This document shows, in pieces, positions 25,155-32,358 of a DNA stretch of 44,761 bases. The notes beneath the pieces were generated by a model. It saw only the letters and a program-made list of their open reading frames with translations. It did no database searches and was not told where the DNA came from. Position 1 is the stretch's first letter, and the number at the start of each line of letters is the position of its first letter. Source of the DNA: an uncultured Succinivibrionaceae bacterium (GTDB taxonomy: Bacteria > Pseudomonadota > Gammaproteobacteria > Enterobacterales > Succinivibrionaceae); the NCBI GenBank assembly GCA_944389865.1, contig CALXNX010000014.1, positions 1 through 44,761 on the forward strand, given 5' to 3'. Both the position numbers and the translations under genes were made by a program.

Positions 25155-25910
25155 ATGGAAACTATTTTTGACGTCGAGAACTTCAATCTGTGGTACGGCG
25201 AGAACCACGCACTGCACAATATCAACATGCAGATTGAAAAGAACTCCATTACCGCTTTAATCGGCCCGTCCGGCTGCGGCAAGTCCACCTTCATCAAGAC
25301 TTTAAACCGCATGAACGATCTGATCCCGTCGGTCAGGCTCTCAGGCTCCATCAAATACCGCGGTCAGGAGATCGTCAACTCTAAAATCAATGTCTACAAT
25401 CTGCGCAAGGAAGTGGGCATGGTGTTCCAGAAACCCAATCCCTTCCCGATGAGCATTTACGACAATATCGCCTACGGTCCGCGTACCCACGGCATTAAGA
25501 ACAAGTCGCAGTTAAACGAGATTGTGGAAAAGTCCCTGCGCGATGCCGCCATCTTCGATGAGCTCAAAGATCGCTTAAAGGACTCCGCCTTAGGCTTATC
25601 CGGCGGTCAGCAGCAGCGTCTGTGCATTGCCAGAGCCCTCGCGGTCAAGCCGGATGTGCTGCTGATGGACGAGCCGACCTCCGCGCTCGACCCCATTTCC
25701 ACCTCCAAGATTGAGGAGCTGGTGCTGGAGCTTAAGAAAAACTACAGCATTGTCATCGTCACCCACAATATGCAGCAGGCCGTGCGCATCTCCGATTACA
25801 CCGCCTTCTTCCTGCTGGGCGACTTAGTGGAATTTGATAAGACTGACAAGATCTTCTCGCAGCCTGCTGACAAGCGTACTGAAGATTACATTACCGGGAG
25901 ATTTGGTTAA
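25155..25910 (+). CDS. pstB: Phosphate ABC transporter ATPase PstB
   Basis: ATPase subunit powering phosphate import; 251 aa. Walker A is GPSGCGKST (about residues 37-45), the signature is [15 protein letters not shown], and Walker B is [13 protein letters not shown]. The [16 protein letters not shown] segment is diagnostic for PstB. It is followed one base later by phoU. PstB and PhoU together transmit phosphate status to PhoR. Confidence 0.96.
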   Translation: METIFDVENFNLWYGENHALHNINMQIEKNSITALIGPSGCGKSTFIKTLNRMNDLIPSVRLSGSIKYRGQEIVNSKINVYNLRKEVGMVFQKPNPFPMSIYDNIAYGPRTHGIKNKSQLNEIVEKSLRDAAIFDELKDRLKDSALGLSGGQQQRLCIARALAVKPDVLLMDEPTSALDPISTSKIEELVLELKKNYSIVIVTHNMQQAVRISDYTAFFLLGDLVEFDKTDKIFSQPADKRTEDYITGRFG

Positions 25911-25911
25911 T

Positions 25912-26559
25912 ATGCGTACTCATTTTGACGCTCAGCTCGCTTCCTTAAATAACGAGCTGATTTTAATGGGCTCTTTATGCGAAAACGCCATCGCCAAGGC
26001 AGCTCAGGCCCTGCTGGAGCACAGCAAGGACACGGCCTTTAATGTCTACAAGTCTGACAATGTGGTGGACAAGAAAGAGCGCGATATCGAGGCTTTATGT
26101 CTGTCGCTGATTCTGCATCAGCAGCCCATTGCCTCAGATCTGCGCTTTATCAGCGCTGCACTGAAAATGATCACCGACATGGAGCGCATCGCCGATCAGG
26201 CCAGCGACATTGCGGAGATTGTGATGAACTTAAACTTCGCTGAAGCCGGCGATCTGAAGCTTATCGAGGAGATGAGCAATGCGGCTATCAGCATGGTCAA
26301 TAACTGCATCGATGCCTATATCAGCCGCGATCTGAAGATGGCCCAGGACGTGCTCAGTCATGACGATGACGTCGATGAGTATTTCATCAAAGTCAAGACC
26401 GAGCTTATCACCCGCATCAAGAATCACGATCAGGATGGGCAGACCCCGCTTGACCTTTTAATGATTGCTAAGTACCTTGAGCGCATCGGCGATCACGCCT
26501 GCAATATTGCGCAGTGGGTGATCTTCGCCATTACCGGCAATCATAATACCGAAGCTTAA
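25912..26559 (+). CDS. phoU: Phosphate signalling regulator PhoU
   Basis: Cytoplasmic negative regulator linking PstSCAB to PhoR. The 215-aa protein is two PhoU three-helix repeats, with repeat signatures ...KADNVVDKKERDIEAL-like (SDNVVDKKERDIEA) and IAKYLERIGDHACNIAQW. Length is somewhat short (E. coli PhoU 241) because of trimmed termini. The ATG at 25912 lies inside an open frame that starts earlier within pstB; GGGAG sits about 10 nt upstream. Confidence 0.94.
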   Translation: MRTHFDAQLASLNNELILMGSLCENAIAKAAQALLEHSKDTAFNVYKSDNVVDKKERDIEALCLSLILHQQPIASDLRFISAALKMITDMERIADQASDIAEIVMNLNFAEAGDLKLIEEMSNAAISMVNNCIDAYISRDLKMAQDVLSHDDDVDEYFIKVKTELITRIKNHDQDGQTPLDLLMIAKYLERIGDHACNIAQWVIFAITGNHNTEA

Positions 26560-26569
26560 GCCTTAACCC

Positions 26570-26600
26570 GGCCGCTGCAGCCGCCCTTGGGGCAGCGGCG
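26570..26600 (+). terminator. Hairpin between phoU and phoB
   Basis: GCCGCTGC (about 26571-26578) can pair with GCAGCGGC (about 26592-26599) around a 13-nt loop. No U tract follows, so it may be an mRNA processing or stability structure, not a terminator. Confidence 0.35.
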
Positions 26601-26623
26601 GGGATGAAGATGAGGATTGAAGC

Positions 26624-27298
26624 GTGATTTACTGCGTAGAGGATGACGTCAACATCCGCGAAATTGAACTCTACACCCTGCAGTCCATGGGTTTTGAAAC
26701 CGCCGGCTTTGCTGACGGCAGGGCCTTTTTTGCAGCGCTGGACAAGCAGCTCCCTGAGTTAGTGCTCCTTGACGTGATGCTGCCGGATCTTGACGGTATT
26801 CAGATTTTAAAAATGCTGCGCCAGCGCGCCAGGACCAAGGATATTCCGGTGATCATGGCCACCGCCCGCGGGGCGGAGTTTGAAAAGATTCAGGCGCTCG
26901 ATTCAGGCGCTGATGATTATTTAGCCAAGCCCTTTTCCATGATGGAAATGGCCGCCCGCGTCAAGGCGGTGCTGCGCCGCACTAAAAAGCCGGACGATGA
27001 AAGCCGCATTACCTTAGGGGGGCTGACCATCGACAAATTAGGCCATCAGGTGCTCCTGAACGGACAGACTCTGGATCTGACCTTAAAGGAGTATGAGCTG
27101 CTGCTGCTCCTGTGCCGCAGCCGCGGCCGCGCTTTCTCGCGTGAACAGATCCTGGACGTGGTCTGGGGCACCAATTACGACGGCGAAACCCGCACCGTGG
27201 ACGTGCATATTAAGACCCTGCGCCAGAAATTAGGGGCCATGGGCGAAATCATCAAAACCGTACGCGGCGTCGGCTACAAAGTTGAGTACAGCGATTAA
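26624..27298 (+). CDS. phoB: Phosphate regulon response regulator PhoB
   Basis: Transcription factor that activates the Pho regulon when phosphorylated by PhoR; 224 aa. The receiver has EDD near the start, phosphoacceptor Asp in LLDVMLPDLDG, Thr in MATARGA and Lys in AKPFSM. The winged helix ends in KTVRGVGYKVEY, with the recognition helix around ETRTVDVHIKTLRQKL. The start is a GTG at 26624, 8 nt after GAGG; nearby ATGs are out of frame. Unlike E. coli, phoBR sit at the end of the pst operon, not apart from it. Confidence 0.92.
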   Translation: MIYCVEDDVNIREIELYTLQSMGFETAGFADGRAFFAALDKQLPELVLLDVMLPDLDGIQILKMLRQRARTKDIPVIMATARGAEFEKIQALDSGADDYLAKPFSMMEMAARVKAVLRRTKKPDDESRITLGGLTIDKLGHQVLLNGQTLDLTLKEYELLLLLCRSRGRAFSREQILDVVWGTNYDGETRTVDVHIKTLRQKLGAMGEIIKTVRGVGYKVEYSD

Positions 27299-27306
27299 GA
27301 ACTAAC

Positions 27307-29274
27307 GTGAACCGCAAGATTTTCCGCTCGATTTTATTTACTACCCTGTTCGCTCTGATCTTAGCTTTAGGAGCGGTGCTGTTTATTTCCCATCAGGAGA
27401 TCTCAGAAGTCGAGCAGGATCGCTTAACCCGGGCCAATCAAATTTTAGCCGCGGGCTATAACGAGATGGGCCTGCCCTTTCTGCAGTCCTTTGCCGGCAG
27501 TCCCTACCGCATCACCTTAATTGACCAGAGCGGCGCAGTGCTTTACGACTCGGATGCGCAGGGTCCCCTGGAGAGTCATCAGGATCGCGAGGAATTTCAG
27601 GAAGCGCTGAGCTCCGGGCACGGCCAGGCCCTGCGCTGGTCGGATACTTTAGAAAGTCAGACCTATTATGCGGCGGAAACCTTAAAAGACGGGCACGTGC
27701 TGCGCACCGCGGTCACCACTGACAGCATTCTGGCGCTGACTGAGCGCATGGGGGTGTATTTTGTCCTCATTCTTGCTGTGCTGTGCGCTTTGTGCCTGTG
27801 GTTTGCCTCGAAGATCTCCGCTGCCATACTGCTGCCCTTATACAATATCGATCTCAATCATCCGCTGTCCCAGGAGTGCTACGACGAAATTCGTCCCTTT
27901 TTGACCGAGATTGACAAAAAACAGCGCCAAATTGACCGTCAGATCGCCGCCATGAAAAACCGCAGTGAGGAATTTCTTACCATCACTAAGAGCATGGCCG
28001 AGGGGCTGGTGCTGTTAAATCGCGACGGCATTATTCTCACCATCAATAAGACCGCCAAAAAGATCTTCAATATCACCGATGACTGCATCGGCAAAAGCTT
28101 TATGACCATTGAGCGCGGCGAGCAGGCCCGCGAGTTCTTCAACCCGCTCTCTAAAGTGACCAAGCGCTCCTGCGAAATTGAAAAGGACGGACGCGACTAC
28201 CATCTGCGCTTCAATCAAATTCGCGTAGACGGAGCAGTGCGCGGCTATGCGCTCATCGTCATCGACGTCACTGAAACCAAGCGCGCCGAAGCGCAGCGCC
28301 AGGAATTTACCGCCAATGTCTCACATGAACTGAAGACTCCGCTGCAGTCCATCATCGGCTCAGCTGAACTTATCGAATCCGGCATCGTCAAGCCCGAGGA
28401 TCTGCCGGCCTTTGCCGGGCGCATCCGCAAGCAGGGCGCGCGCCTCATCTCCTTAATAGAGGACATCATTTTCTTATCCTCCTTAGATGAAGGCTCAGGC
28501 AGTGCAGTCTTTGAACCGGTGTCCCTAAGTAAAATCGTCACCGAAGTTTTTGAAGTGCTGCATGAAAAAGCGCAGAGCCAGGAGGTCACGCTTAAAAGCG
28601 AGGGGCCTGAGCTGGTATTCCCGGCGGTCTATCGCTATATCTACGAGGTGATCTACAACCTCTGCGACAATGCAGTCAATTACAATCGCCCGGGCGGAAC
28701 CGTCACCGTGAAAACCTCCGAGCATGATAATAAATACGTAATTGAGGTGATCGATACCGGCATAGGCATTGCCGGGGAGCATCTGGCGCGCATCTTTGAG
28801 CGCTTCTACCGCGTCGATAAGAGCCATTCGCGGCAAACCGGCGGCACCGGCCTGGGCCTTTCCATCGTCAAGCGCACGGTGCTGTTCCATCACGGCAAGA
28901 TTAAGCTCAAAAGCGAGCCCGGCGTCGGTTCCGCCTTTAAGATCACCTTATACAAGCGCGAGCTCTCCCGCTTAGCCGCCCCGGCTGAAGTCGTGCGCCC
29001 GGACAACAGCCCGCAGCAGGCCGCCGCCAACAAGGCTGAATTTTTCAGCACGGAAAATGAGCTGCGCGCGGCCGATAAAGCCGCCCCCGCGCCGGCAGGC
29101 AGGAGTGAAACCTGCACACTTGAGCCCAAAGCTCAGGCAGGATCCGCTGCTGTATCTCAGGGCAGGAACAGCAGCGTCAAGCGCGCACTTAAAACCAGGA
29201 GCGCCAGGCCCGGGACGCTGCGCCGACAGCGCTTAACCCCGCGGCGCGCAGCTTTAAACAAAATAAATTTGTAG
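27307..29274 (+). CDS. phoR: Phosphate regulon sensor kinase PhoR with long basic tail
   Basis: Membrane histidine kinase/phosphatase paired with PhoB. The protein is 655 aa versus about 431 in E. coli. Order: membrane segment (8-27), an extra-cytoplasmic region of about 120 residues, a second membrane segment (about 150-175), a PAS domain (about 215-325), the HisKA motif SHELKTP with H340, N box NLCDNAVNYN and G boxes DTGIGI and GTGLGLSI. Residues 551-655 are an extra tail rich in Ala, Pro, Arg and Lys, with no domain signature and a strongly basic last 30 residues. E. coli PhoR has almost no periplasmic loop, so this enzyme resembles the Bacillus-type PhoR layout. The GTG start follows the phoB stop by 8 nt. 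Confidence 0.9.
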   Translation: MNRKIFRSILFTTLFALILALGAVLFISHQEISEVEQDRLTRANQILAAGYNEMGLPFLQSFAGSPYRITLIDQSGAVLYDSDAQGPLESHQDREEFQEALSSGHGQALRWSDTLESQTYYAAETLKDGHVLRTAVTTDSILALTERMGVYFVLILAVLCALCLWFASKISAAILLPLYNIDLNHPLSQECYDEIRPFLTEIDKKQRQIDRQIAAMKNRSEEFLTITKSMAEGLVLLNRDGIILTINKTAKKIFNITDDCIGKSFMTIERGEQAREFFNPLSKVTKRSCEIEKDGRDYHLRFNQIRVDGAVRGYALIVIDVTETKRAEAQRQEFTANVSHELKTPLQSIIGSAELIESGIVKPEDLPAFAGRIRKQGARLISLIEDIIFLSSLDEGSGSAVFEPVSLSKIVTEVFEVLHEKAQSQEVTLKSEGPELVFPAVYRYIYEVIYNLCDNAVNYNRPGGTVTVKTSEHDNKYVIEVIDTGIGIAGEHLARIFERFYRVDKSHSRQTGGTGLGLSIVKRTVLFHHGKIKLKSEPGVGSAFKITLYKRELSRLAAPAEVVRPDNSPQQAAANKAEFFSTENELRAADKAAPAPAGRSETCTLEPKAQAGSAAVSQGRNSSVKRALKTRSARPGTLRRQRLTPRRAALNKINL

Positions 29275-29283
29275 GATCTGCAG

Positions 29284-29322
29284 GAGATCAAGGGCTTATT
29301 AATGGAAAAAGTCCTTGATCTC
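29284..29322. terminator. Inverted repeat shared by the ends of phoR and ycgL
   Basis: GAGATCAAGG (29284-29293) and CCTTGATCTC (29313-29322) are a perfect 10-bp inverted repeat. The right arm lies inside the last codons of ycgL. The 19-nt loop holds a run of A (T on the other strand). It may end both convergent transcripts, but no classical U tract follows either stem. Confidence 0.4.
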
Positions 29323-29625
29323 ATCATGGGCTAAAGGAGGCAGGCCTAAGCGCGCTCTTTCAGCGTTTAACAGATTGTCCTCCTCCTGCTCTAAGTCAAT
29401 GCGCAGAAAATAGCCCTTATCGCTTAAAGCCTCCTCCAGCTGCTCAGGAGTAACTTTAGGGAGCGTCTTATGCTTGGACAGGGCAAACATCATCACAAAC
29501 TGCGGGGCTCCAAAGGCATCCAAAAGGCCGCCGGGGACATAGCTGAAAACATCCTTTTCTTTCACGTACAGATAAGTGCGGGCCTTTTTGGGGCTTTTAT
29601 AGACAAATACTAAGCGCTCAGTCAT
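29299..29625 (-). CDS. ycgL: YcgL family protein
   Basis: A 108-aa small protein of the YcgL family (DUF709), widely found next to minCDE in gammaproteobacteria. Visible family features are the N-terminal VYKSPKKARTYLYV and the central PQFVMMFALSKHK followed by a KVTPEQLEEAL segment. The start chosen (ATG 29625) has AAGGAG 6 nt upstream; the open frame continues 23 codons further without support. It is divergent from minC, which strengthens both calls. The function is unknown. Confidence 0.87.
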   Translation of the reverse strand: MTERLVFVYKSPKKARTYLYVKEKDVFSYVPGGLLDAFGAPQFVMMFALSKHKTLPKVTPEQLEEALSDKGYFLRIDLEQEEDNLLNAERARLGLPPLAHDEIKDFFH

Positions 29626-29754
29626 CAGTGACTCCTTTTGCTGCGGCAGCCGCGCTGACGCGCGGGCAAGTGCTGAAATTATAGCCAAAAACAAAGGAAC
29701 TGCCCGGGCTGTGCTAAAATTGCCGCAGTTTAGAAACGGGACTTTAAGGATTTT

Positions 29755-30630
29755 ATGACCGACATAGCTTCTGCTGTCCGCATGCCTGTCAGCGCCGGCG
29801 GGATCACCCGCACCGGCTTTTCGCTCAATGTGCTGACTCTCGACAGCGGCAATTTAGCTGATCTCCCTGCGATCCTGGAGCAGAAGATCGCCGCGCAGCC
29901 TGAAGTCTATCGTCAGCGCTCCTTTGTCCTCGATGTATCACAGGTCAAGGATTTAGCACCCCTCGATTACCCCGCCCTGCAGCAGCTGTTTGCCCATTAC
30001 GACACCTATCTTTTAGGGGTAAGCGGCATTACCAGCGAAGAGCGGGCTGCGGTTCTGGCCGCCAAGCGCGTCCCTATCGTCAACAGCAATAAGGCGGCGC
30101 GCGTGCGCGAGGAAAATCTACAGCCCAAGGTGGTGGTGCAGCGCGGGGAGGGCAAGGTCGCGGGTGAAGTGCCGGTGGAAGTCCCGGTAGAGGTACAGGT
30201 TAAAGTTCCTGTACAGGTGCCGGTCAATCAGCCCTTAACTTTAATCACCCGCCCCGTCCGCTCGGGCGAAACCATTACCGCCCCGGGCAACAGCGTGGTG
30301 GTATTCGGCTCGGTAGGATCGGGCGCGCGCATCGTCGCGGCGCATCACATCATCGTGTTTGGGGACATTAAGGGCGGCGAGGTCTACGCCGGCAGTCCGC
30401 GCAGTGCGGACGATCCGGGCTTTACGCAGGCCTTTATTTACGCCGCCGGCAAATTTAATCCCGCCATTGTCTCGATTGCAGGCAATTATCAGACCGCAGA
30501 GGACATGGAAAGCGATCCCTTAATCGGACCGCTGCAGGGCAGGGACGTCAGCGTGGTAGTCACGCTGGAAGGCACGGCGCTGCATTACTGGCAGGCCGCA
30601 GATTTTGCACCGGGCAGGCCGCGGTACTAA
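29755..30630 (+). CDS. minC: Septum site-determining protein MinC
   Basis: Inhibitor of FtsZ ring assembly at the poles. The 291-aa protein (E. coli 231) has an N-terminal MinC_N domain (about 10-115) and a C-terminal beta-helix domain (about 160-285) with RSGETITAPGNSVVVFGSVGSGA and the FAPGRPRY end. Between them is an unusual repetitive linker at about residues 140-160, made of Val and Pro alternating with Glu, Gln or Lys (VPVEV, VPVQV units). ATG 29755 follows AAGGA. It leads minCDE. Confidence 0.92.
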   Translation: MTDIASAVRMPVSAGGITRTGFSLNVLTLDSGNLADLPAILEQKIAAQPEVYRQRSFVLDVSQVKDLAPLDYPALQQLFAHYDTYLLGVSGITSEERAAVLAAKRVPIVNSNKAARVREENLQPKVVVQRGEGKVAGEVPVEVPVEVQVKVPVQVPVNQPLTLITRPVRSGETITAPGNSVVVFGSVGSGARIVAAHHIIVFGDIKGGEVYAGSPRSADDPGFTQAFIYAAGKFNPAIVSIAGNYQTAEDMESDPLIGPLQGRDVSVVVTLEGTALHYWQAADFAPGRPRY

Positions 30631-30694
30631 TTAACCTCAGTTAATTACCCCGAAAGATCCGGTTTTACTAGGATAAAAGCACAAAGGAAGCAAG

Positions 30695-31708
30695 ATGGCA
30701 GAGAAAAAAGAAGCTGTAAAGGCTGCAGAAGCTAAGGAAAAAGATCAGGAAGTGAAAGCTGCCGCTGAAACTGAGAAGCAGACTGCGGCGCAGCAGGAGC
30801 AGAAAAAGGCTGAGCCTGAGGCCCAAAAAGAGGTCAAGGCTGCCGAGGCTGCAGAAGCACCGGCTGACCCCGATAAGGGCGATTTAGAGCCCTTCAAGGC
30901 GCGCATCCTGGTGGTGACCTCCGGCAAGGGCGGCGTGGGCAAGACCACCTCGGCTGCCGCCATTGCCACCGGCCTTGCCCTCAAGGGCCATAAGACGGCC
31001 GTAATTGATTTTGATGTGGGTCTGCGCAACCTTGACTTAATCATGGGCTGCGAGCGCCGCGTGGTATATGACTTCATTAACGTCATTCACAAAGAGGCCA
31101 AGCTCAATCAGGCTTTAATTAAGGATCGCCATGTGGAGAACCTCTACGTGCTGCCTGCCTCTCAGACTAAGGATAAGGATGCCTTAACCCTGGAAGGCGT
31201 GGGCCGCGTGCTGCGCGAGCTCGATAAGGCCGGCTTTGAATATGTGGTCTGCGACAGCCCGGCCGGCATTGAAACCGGCGCTTTAATGGCGCTGTACTAC
31301 GCTGATGAGGCCATCGTTACCACCAATCCTGAAGTCTCCTCGGTGCGCGACTCCGATCGCATCATCGGCATCTTAAACTCCAAGTCCCGCCGCGCGGAAA
31401 TGGAATGGGATCCGGTGGAGGCCAAGCTCCTGCTGACCCGCTACGTACCGCACCGCGTTACCAAAAATGAAATGCTGTCCGTCGAGGATGTGCAGGAGCT
31501 GCTGACTATTCCCCTGTTAGGCGTTATTCCGGAGTCCCCCGATGTGCTCAAGGCTTCCAATGCAGGCAATTCCATCATCTTAAATCAGGACTCGGATGCC
31601 GGTAAGGCCTACGATGACGCCGTCGAGCGTCTGCTCGGTCACGAGGTGGAGCTGCGCTTTGTCACGGAAAAGGTCGGTTTCTTTGCCAAGCTCTTTGCCA
31701 AAAAGTAA
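30695..31708 (+). CDS. minD: Cell division ATPase MinD with charged N-terminal extension
   Basis: ParA/MinD family ATPase that recruits MinC to the membrane. The product is 337 aa, versus about 270 in E. coli. The MinD core starts near residue 69 with the deviant Walker A SGKGGVGKTT (76-85), and the C-terminal membrane-targeting helix KVGFFAKLFAKK is present. Residues 1-68 are made almost only of Ala, Glu, Lys, Gln and Asp, and are predicted disordered. There is no Met between residue 2 and the core, and the ATG at 30695 follows AAGGA, so the extension appears to be truly translated. Confidence 0.93.
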   Translation: MAEKKEAVKAAEAKEKDQEVKAAAETEKQTAAQQEQKKAEPEAQKEVKAAEAAEAPADPDKGDLEPFKARILVVTSGKGGVGKTTSAAAIATGLALKGHKTAVIDFDVGLRNLDLIMGCERRVVYDFINVIHKEAKLNQALIKDRHVENLYVLPASQTKDKDALTLEGVGRVLRELDKAGFEYVVCDSPAGIETGALMALYYADEAIVTTNPEVSSVRDSDRIIGILNSKSRRAEMEWDPVEAKLLLTRYVPHRVTKNEMLSVEDVQELLTIPLLGVIPESPDVLKASNAGNSIILNQDSDAGKAYDDAVERLLGHEVELRFVTEKVGFFAKLFAKK

Positions 31709-31720
31709 AGGAGGTGCGAG

Positions 31721-32035
31721 ATGTCGCTGATTAACGTAATCTCTGAGGCTATCTTCGGCAAGGAAAAGCAGCAGACCGCCCGCGAGGCCGCCAAACAGCG
31801 TCTGCATTTGGTGCTGATCAATGACCGAGCCGGGATGAATACGCCGGATTTTCTGCCCAAGCTGCGCCTTGAGATCATCGAGGTGCTCAAGAAATACGTG
31901 CCGATTGCAGGCGAGGATGACGTTGAGGTCAATATCGCCCGCAAGGATGAAACCTCCATCATGGAGCTGTCGGTGTCGCTTGATCGCAAGCCCGGCGATC
32001 CGGATGTACCGCCGGCAGATAAAGCCGATAAATAA
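31721..32035 (+). CDS. minE: Cell division topological factor MinE
   Basis: Stimulates MinD ATPase and drives pole-to-pole oscillation; 104 aa (E. coli 88). Residues 1-35 carry the membrane/MinD-contact segment (AREAAKQRLHLVLINDRA) and residues 36-90 the dimerisation domain (LRLEIIEVLKKYV). The last 15 residues are an extra acidic Pro/Asp/Lys tail. AAAGGAGG precedes the ATG 12 nt after the minD stop. Confidence 0.93.
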   Translation: MSLINVISEAIFGKEKQQTAREAAKQRLHLVLINDRAGMNTPDFLPKLRLEIIEVLKKYVPIAGEDDVEVNIARKDETSIMELSVSLDRKPGDPDVPPADKADK

Positions 32036-32088
32036 GCACAGAATGCGGCTGCAGCGCGGCGCTTAAGGCCTCGCGCTGCAAAAAATGC

Positions 32089-32116
32089 TTTACAAAGGGA
32101 AAATTTCCATTAGAAT
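32089..32116 (+). promoter_or_regulatory. Promoter of tRNA-Leu
   Basis: TTTACA (-35, 32089-32094) and TAGAAT (-10, 32111-32116) with a 16-bp spacer; each hexamer differs from consensus at one base. It lies 25-52 nt before the tRNA. Confidence 0.75.
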
Positions 32117-32140
32117 ACACAGCGTTGAAAAACACTGAAC

Positions 32141-32230
32141 GCCCAGGTGGTGAAATAGGTAGACACAAGGGACTTAAAATCCCTCGAACCTTATACGTTC
32201 GTGCCGGTTCGACTCCGGCTCTGGGCACCA
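32141..32230 (+). tRNA. tRNA-Leu (anticodon TAA)
   Basis: A 90-nt class II tRNA with long variable arm and encoded CCA at 32228-32230. GCCCAGG pairs with TCTGGGC, and the anticodon loop CTTAAAA gives TAA (UAA), reading TTA and TTG. Genes in this window use TTA heavily for leucine, so this tRNA should be in demand. It has its own promoter and terminator. Confidence 0.96.
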
Positions 32231-32236
32231 GCTTCC

Positions 32237-32259
32237 GGACCCGCAGGGGTCTTTTTTTT
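32237..32259 (+). terminator. Terminator of tRNA-Leu
   Basis: GACCC-GCAG-GGGTC stem followed by eight T residues, a textbook intrinsic terminator just after the CCA end. Confidence 0.92.
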
Positions 32260-32358
32260 GCTCTGAATTTATTCGCATAAATCCTCAGCGCTTGCCGTAA
32301 ACATTTAATTTGCCGTATATTTTAAAGTCTGATACTAATAAATTGAACGTAAACGGTC

